This document shows positions 59,290 to 64,000 of a stretch of 64,000 bases of DNA, piece after piece (the first letter of the stretch is position 1; the number at the start of each line of letters is the position of its first letter). The DNA is from Liolophura sinensis (Eukaryota; Mollusca; Polyplacophora; Chitonida; Chitonidae). The position numbers and the translations under genes were made by a program. The notes under the pieces were generated by a model. That model ran no database searches, was not told the origin of the DNA, and saw only the letters and a list, made by a program, of their open reading frames with translations. Where the stretch lies: assembly GCF_032854445.1 (NCBI RefSeq), contig NC_088303.1:1869501-1933500 (forward strand). Direction: 5' to 3'.

Positions 59290-59492
59290 CCTGCAGACCA
59301 TGTTATCTCAAACCGCTATACATACTAGATCCTGCAGACTATGTTATCTCATACCACTATACATACTAGATCCTGCAAACTATGTTATCTCAAACTGCTA
59401 TACATACTAGATCCTGCAGACCATGTTATCTCAAACCGCTATACATACTAGATCCTGCAGACCATGTTATCTCAAACCGCTATACATACTAG
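59290..59492. repeat. ~41-bp tandem repeat, ~5 units
   Basis: Unit gatcctgcagactatgttat then ctcaaaccgctatacatact a. Confidence 0.94.
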
Positions 59493-61144
59493 GCAACCCT
59501 GAATCGTCATCGACCTGACACAAAACACAACTTGGCCAGACGCAACAATAGCTAATGGCTCTATAGTCGCACATAATGTGATTCGTATGTTTTATTGTTT
59601 TCAGATTTCCATCAGATAATTTGTTATGAGGTGTAATAATGGAAGCTGAAGGGAATATATTTATCAAGGTTATGTTATCTGATGAAAGGTCATTCCCTAA
59701 GGGGTGATAGCAGACAGAACAAAGGCAACCAGTGTTCTAAGAGACAAAGCCAGGCTGGCATGTTGAAGCAACCCCTGTGTAAATGTTCTCGCTCATTAGA
59801 ATAATATAGGTTAAGATCTTCCTTGTGGCGTAATCTAGACACTGTATACATTTGCAACGCATCTAACGCCATTATTAAAATTCTATATTAACATTAAAAT
59901 AATTAATTTAATATTAAAATATTCCCTACACGTGCTAAGTACAGCTCTCTTGTCAGTATCTTTGTAAACGTGATACACGTGCGAAAATACTATATAAACA
60001 AATTCGAAATTGTCTGATTTAACTAAAAAAATCTTTATCGGACATTTTGAAGAAATTAACAGTGTTCTTTTATAAGGTAATAATATACTTTAAAGTCACT
60101 CTAGTTCTAAATTCCAGAATAGTTGTTTGTGGCTATTGTGAGACAGCTTCTGTGGCCGTAGTCCATGTATGATATGTGATATGTGATAATGGCTTCAACG
60201 TGGCTGTCTATGTGAAGCTACTAAAAGGATGAATAAACGAAACAGCGAGAGAAATAAATATTTCTGACGTTCACTTGTTGAGACGATAATGTAAGGAATA
60301 AGCTAGTGAAATATCAGCTCTAAGCTGAAATAATTCACCTTTCAATAAACAAAAAATCAGAAGCGGTAGTTCACTATACATGTTGGAACTCTTGGCGCTT
60401 TGTCCTCCATACTTGTGCAGCACATTGGCACGCCTCTTCATAATTAGTGTTTTTCTTAAACCCACATATATCTTGTATCGCAACACTTAACAGAGTCTAG
60501 GAAATACAACACGCCAGTGACTACATAAAGTGTTTTATAACAGAGAGTATCAGGTGGTCTCCGTATACTATCCCTTATACTGTAGGTGGTTGTTGCTGAC
60601 AGTACACTAGGTGTGATCGGTTACAGCCACCTACAAGGGTGGATTCTCTTGCTGGGGTAATAAAGCCTTAACTGAGTAGCTGGAATATGAGACAGGTCTG
60701 TGACAATCTAAGTGTGGGAAGGCACCGACATTTAACAAAGGTTAAAAACAACACAAGGCCAACCGGCGCGTTATCCATAAAACATGCCGGTAAAAGTGTC
60801 ATTTAATTCGGTCTGAGAGAGTACTTCCGTGCCATGGAATAATACAGCCGCGGCTAGTGTTCTTCTGCCAGTCTCAGTAGGCCATGCACTGTTGTTGGGG
60901 GAAATTCTCCATTATGTGACATGCACGATTGGAGCTTGGTGGAGATTAAGGCAATCCTGCCGTATCACCACACCTATCACCCATACCGTACTGCTGGTAA
61001 GAAACAGGTGGACTGACCACTTTCGGAGGTCATTTCTCCAGCAGCGTTATACCAATAACACAAGACATTCGTCAATAATGAGTAATCTAACCCGTCGCTG
61101 AGCAAACAACTGCGTCCAAAAACAAATGTATGTATGTAAACAAG
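59493..61144. other. Intergenic, no gene recognised
   Basis: No repeat array, transposon motif or coding signal seen. Confidence 0.7.
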
Positions 61145-61612
61145 TACCCGGCTCACATTTCAAACTGGCCTCCGTGGGACGACCCGGCTCACATTTCAAA
61201 CTGGCCTCTATGGGACGGCCCGGCTCACATTTCAAACTGGCCTCCATGGGATGGCCCGGCTCACATTTCAAACTGGCCTCCGTGGGACGACCCGGCTCAC
61301 ATTTCAAACTGGCCTCCATAGGACGGCCCGGCTCACATTTCAAACTGGCCTCCATGGGACGGCCCGGCTCACATTTCAAACTGGCCTCCATGGGGGCGGC
61401 CCGGCTCACATTTCAAACTGGCCTCCATGGGACGGCCAGGCTCACATTTCAAACTGGCCTCCATGGGACGGCCCGGCTCACATTTCAAACTGGCCTCCAT
61501 GGGGGCGGCCAGGCTCACATTTCAAACTGGCCTCCATGGGACGGCCAGGCTCACATTTCAAACTGGCCTCCATGGGACGGCCCGGCTCAAATTTCAGTAT
61601 GTAAACAAGTAC
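61145..61612. repeat. 36-bp GC-rich minisatellite, ~13 units
   Basis: Unit ggacggcccggctcacattt then caaactggcctccatg; two units carry an extra G that shifts the frame. Bounded on both sides by related agtatgtaaacaagta-like segments (61132 and 61598). Confidence 0.95.
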
Positions 61613-61794
61613 TTGGGACGGCCAGGTAAATTTATGCTATTTATAAAAGTAACATGTTCTCAAATAGACATGAATGCTTGTACAGCCCCTCGACCCAGGT
61701 TCAGCGGAATTAGGTATAACAAGGGCGCAGATCACTAGAGACTAATACAGTATTTCAGTAAGTACATAATGACAACGCAAATAATATAGTGAGT

Positions 61795-62140
61795 GAGTGC
61801 TTGGGGTTTAACGTCGTACTCAACAATTTTTCAGTCATATAACGACGAAGGAGTCCTCAGAGTGTATGTAGTGTGCCTCCTTGTTGCAGGACGGATTTCC
61901 ACCGCTCTTTTATCTAGTGCTGCTTCACTGAGACGACTTACCGAAGGTAAGTAAGCTGCCCCGCCCGAGCCATTATACTGATTCGGGTCAACGAGTCAAT
62001 GCACTATCTCCTTCATGCTGAACACCACGCGAGGAAATTACAACTTCCTCTTTTAAAGTCTTAGGTGTGACTCATTCCAGGATTGATCCTGGATCGGTCC
62101 CGAAGCGGACGCTCTACCAGCTGTGCTATCCGGGTCGGTG
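61795..62140 (-). mobile_element. SINE family B with tRNA-like head
   Basis: Same body as 10808-11130. The right end on the minus strand reads as a tRNA head: ggatagcacagctggtagag (A box) and gggaccgatcc (B box). This sets the orientation. Family recognised as a common mollusc SINE; I cannot give a library name. Confidence 0.88.
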
Positions 62141-62281
62141 AAATAATATAGCATCTTATCAGTATTTTCACATCAGTAATACATTCACTATATACACAGC
62201 CAATTAATACATTCTTTCAGAAAGTACATAATGACATTTTTATACCAAGTTTTTGAGAATTATAACACGTTCGAGAAGAAA

Positions 62282-62411
62282 GTCGAGCTCAATGTGTATT
62301 GAACATTTCTGGAAGATGGGTCATATCCAAACATCAAACTTCATGTGTCGAGCTCAGTGTTTATTGAACATTTGTGGAAGGTGGGTCATATCCAAACATC
62401 AAACTTAATGT
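62282..62411. repeat. 65-bp direct duplication
   Basis: Two adjacent copies starting gtcgagctca, each with ggtcatatccaaacatcaaa. Confidence 0.9.
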
Positions 62412-62504
62412 AAGACGAAATGATGCCTTTTGAACATTGTCAACCGTTTATTGCTGAGAACTCTTGTGTCCGAGCTACTGAAAGAGCACGCACCTTGACC
62501 GCAC

Positions 62505-63115
62505 AGCCATGACCAGCCTACACTACAGGGCATTACGTGCACCTTGACGCGCAGCCACGACCAGCCTACACTAAAGGGCACTACGCGCACCTTGACCGCG
62601 CAGTGACGACCAGACTACCTTATAAGGCACAACTCTCACTTTGCCCGCGCAGCCTCAAGGCAGCTTACACTACATGGCACTACCCGTACCTTGACCGCGC
62701 AGCCACGATCAGCCTACACTACAGGGCACTACGCGCACCTTGACCGCGCAGCCACGATTAGCCTACACTACAGGGCACTACGCGCACCTTGATCGCACAG
62801 CCACGACCAGCCTACGCTACAGGGCACTGCGTGTACATTGACCGCATAGCCACGACCAGCCTACACTACATGGCACTGCGCGTACCTTGACCGTGCAGCC
62901 ACGACCAGCCTACACTACATGGCACTGCGCGTACATTGACCGCATAGCCACGACCAGCCTACACTACATGGCACTGCGCGTACCTTGACCGTGCAGCCAC
63001 GACCAGCCTACGCTACAGGGCACTGCGCGTACCTTGACCGCATAGCCACGACCAGCCTACACTACATGGCACTGAGCGTACCTTGACCGCACAGCCACGA
63101 CCAAACTACTCTACA
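62505..63115. repeat. 49-bp GC-rich minisatellite, ~12 units
   Basis: Unit accttgaccgcgcagccacg then accagcctacactacagggc and actacgcgc. Higher-order pairing is visible (cgcatagcc / cgtgcagcc units alternate). Confidence 0.95.
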
Positions 63116-64000
63116 GGATTTGTTTTTTCTTTCTTTGCATAAATATTTACCGGAGTTAACTTCACATCATGTCACCTTATAGCCTTATAACGTTTGTAAA
63201 CTTATAACCTAAACAAAAGCTTCATTAACTTCCACATTTTATACCGGTACAGTACAAAATGTGCAACCGAGCGTATACCGTATATAGAGACAACCGGCAC
63301 TATATACACAGCCAATTAACTTATAAATCAATACAAGGTAATTTAGCATTTAATATCACTGCGAAGCGAACAATATTAAAGGGACACCAATAAAGCCGCA
63401 TGAAACCAATTTGGGACAAATCAGTCAGGTACCGCAACAAATCCACTGAGGCGGACTCTCCGTAAATATATCGATTTATAAGCTAAACCTTTACAGGGTG
63501 GAATAAATTCACTTTTTCTGTTATCACCCGTGTATAGGACTGGCTGTGATTTATTACCAAATCTAAATAAGGGACCCGTCGAATGCCGAAGTTGAAGACG
63601 GTGTGTCCGACTGGAATCTAGTGTAGCTTATATTGCATCCTATTTATTTATGTGCTGGTGTTGCTCGGTGGTGCACGTACGCAAGGAAGATAGACAGATA
63701 TAAACACGATCACTAAATGTAATGTTTCACTGCAAACATAACTGGTAGAAGCAAACTTCATGTTAACTACTTACGGAAGCCGTTTGTTTTCTGCTTAGAT
63801 ACTCTCCACGTGGCCATTGCTTTCATTCAATAATCTACTACCAATGGCAATAGCGATGCTTGTTGATTTATTACTGTTATTTTGCAGAATACGTTAGGAA
63901 TTACGACGACGTTACATCCGACCAAAGACGAAATAGTTGAACCATCTTCTCAAGTTTATTTTACAAAAGAGTGTATGTTTAAATCCTGCAAAGTTAGGGA
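63116..64000. other. Intergenic, no gene recognised
   Basis: No repeat array or coding signal seen to the right edge. Confidence 0.7.

Noticed and set aside
61047-61629. Repeat proteins (RPGSHFKLASMG and others)
   Set aside because: 36-bp array translation; frame changes where units carry an extra G.
62095-62140. tRNA gene
   Set aside because: A and B box sequences are present, but they are the head of a SINE family B element; no mature tRNA fold with an acceptor stem.

Overview
The window is eukaryotic nuclear DNA, most likely from a mollusc and probably a bivalve. It has short exons with GT-AG introns, many copies of a tRNA-headed SINE whose 3' end reads like 'accaatcaaataaataaat' (a tail I know from mollusc genomes), Penelope-like, Bel/Pao and Ty3/gypsy remnants, and a very heavy load of minisatellites. 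The organism call is an inference from repeats, not from a marker gene.

Only one gene can be read: cytoplasmic alanyl-tRNA synthetase (AARS1), on the minus strand. Nineteen coding exons lie between 23996 (ATG) and 3238, encoding about 840 of an expected ~965 residues: the whole catalytic domain, the tRNA-binding region, the editing domain with HTATH and CGGTH, and the start of the C-terminal domain. The last exons are beyond the left edge. A non-coding first exon and promoter are proposed near 25571-25710. Splice phases agree at every junction in exons 6-19. Three single-base indels, and perhaps a fourth, break the frame in exons 1, 3, (4) and 5, all between 20.9 and 24.0 kb. Consensus errors are the simplest explanation, but recent inactivation is not excluded.

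The AARS1 introns carry about ten unrelated tandem arrays with units from 21 to 98 bp. The largest (1-3205, 48/45-bp unit) holds an essentially exact 711-bp, 15-unit duplication. A 40-bp array (about 19142-20622) runs up to the exon 6 splice acceptor.

From 25.8 to 64 kb I find no convincing host gene. This part holds SINEs, a LINE reverse transcriptase remnant (29.4-30.4 kb), two related Penelope-like remnants (43.9-45.1 and 50.0-51.5 kb, the second inside a split 21-bp array), a Bel/Pao protease-region remnant (minus, 55.1-55.8 kb) next to a gypsy remnant (plus, 56.0-58.3 kb), and more than a dozen minisatellites. Summing spans, tandem arrays make up roughly a quarter of the window. Almost all long open reading frames here come from arrays whose unit lacks stop codons, and they are not genes. 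I see no operon, CRISPR array, defence system or other clearly new molecular system. The most unusual things are the repeat architecture and its contacts with AARS1.
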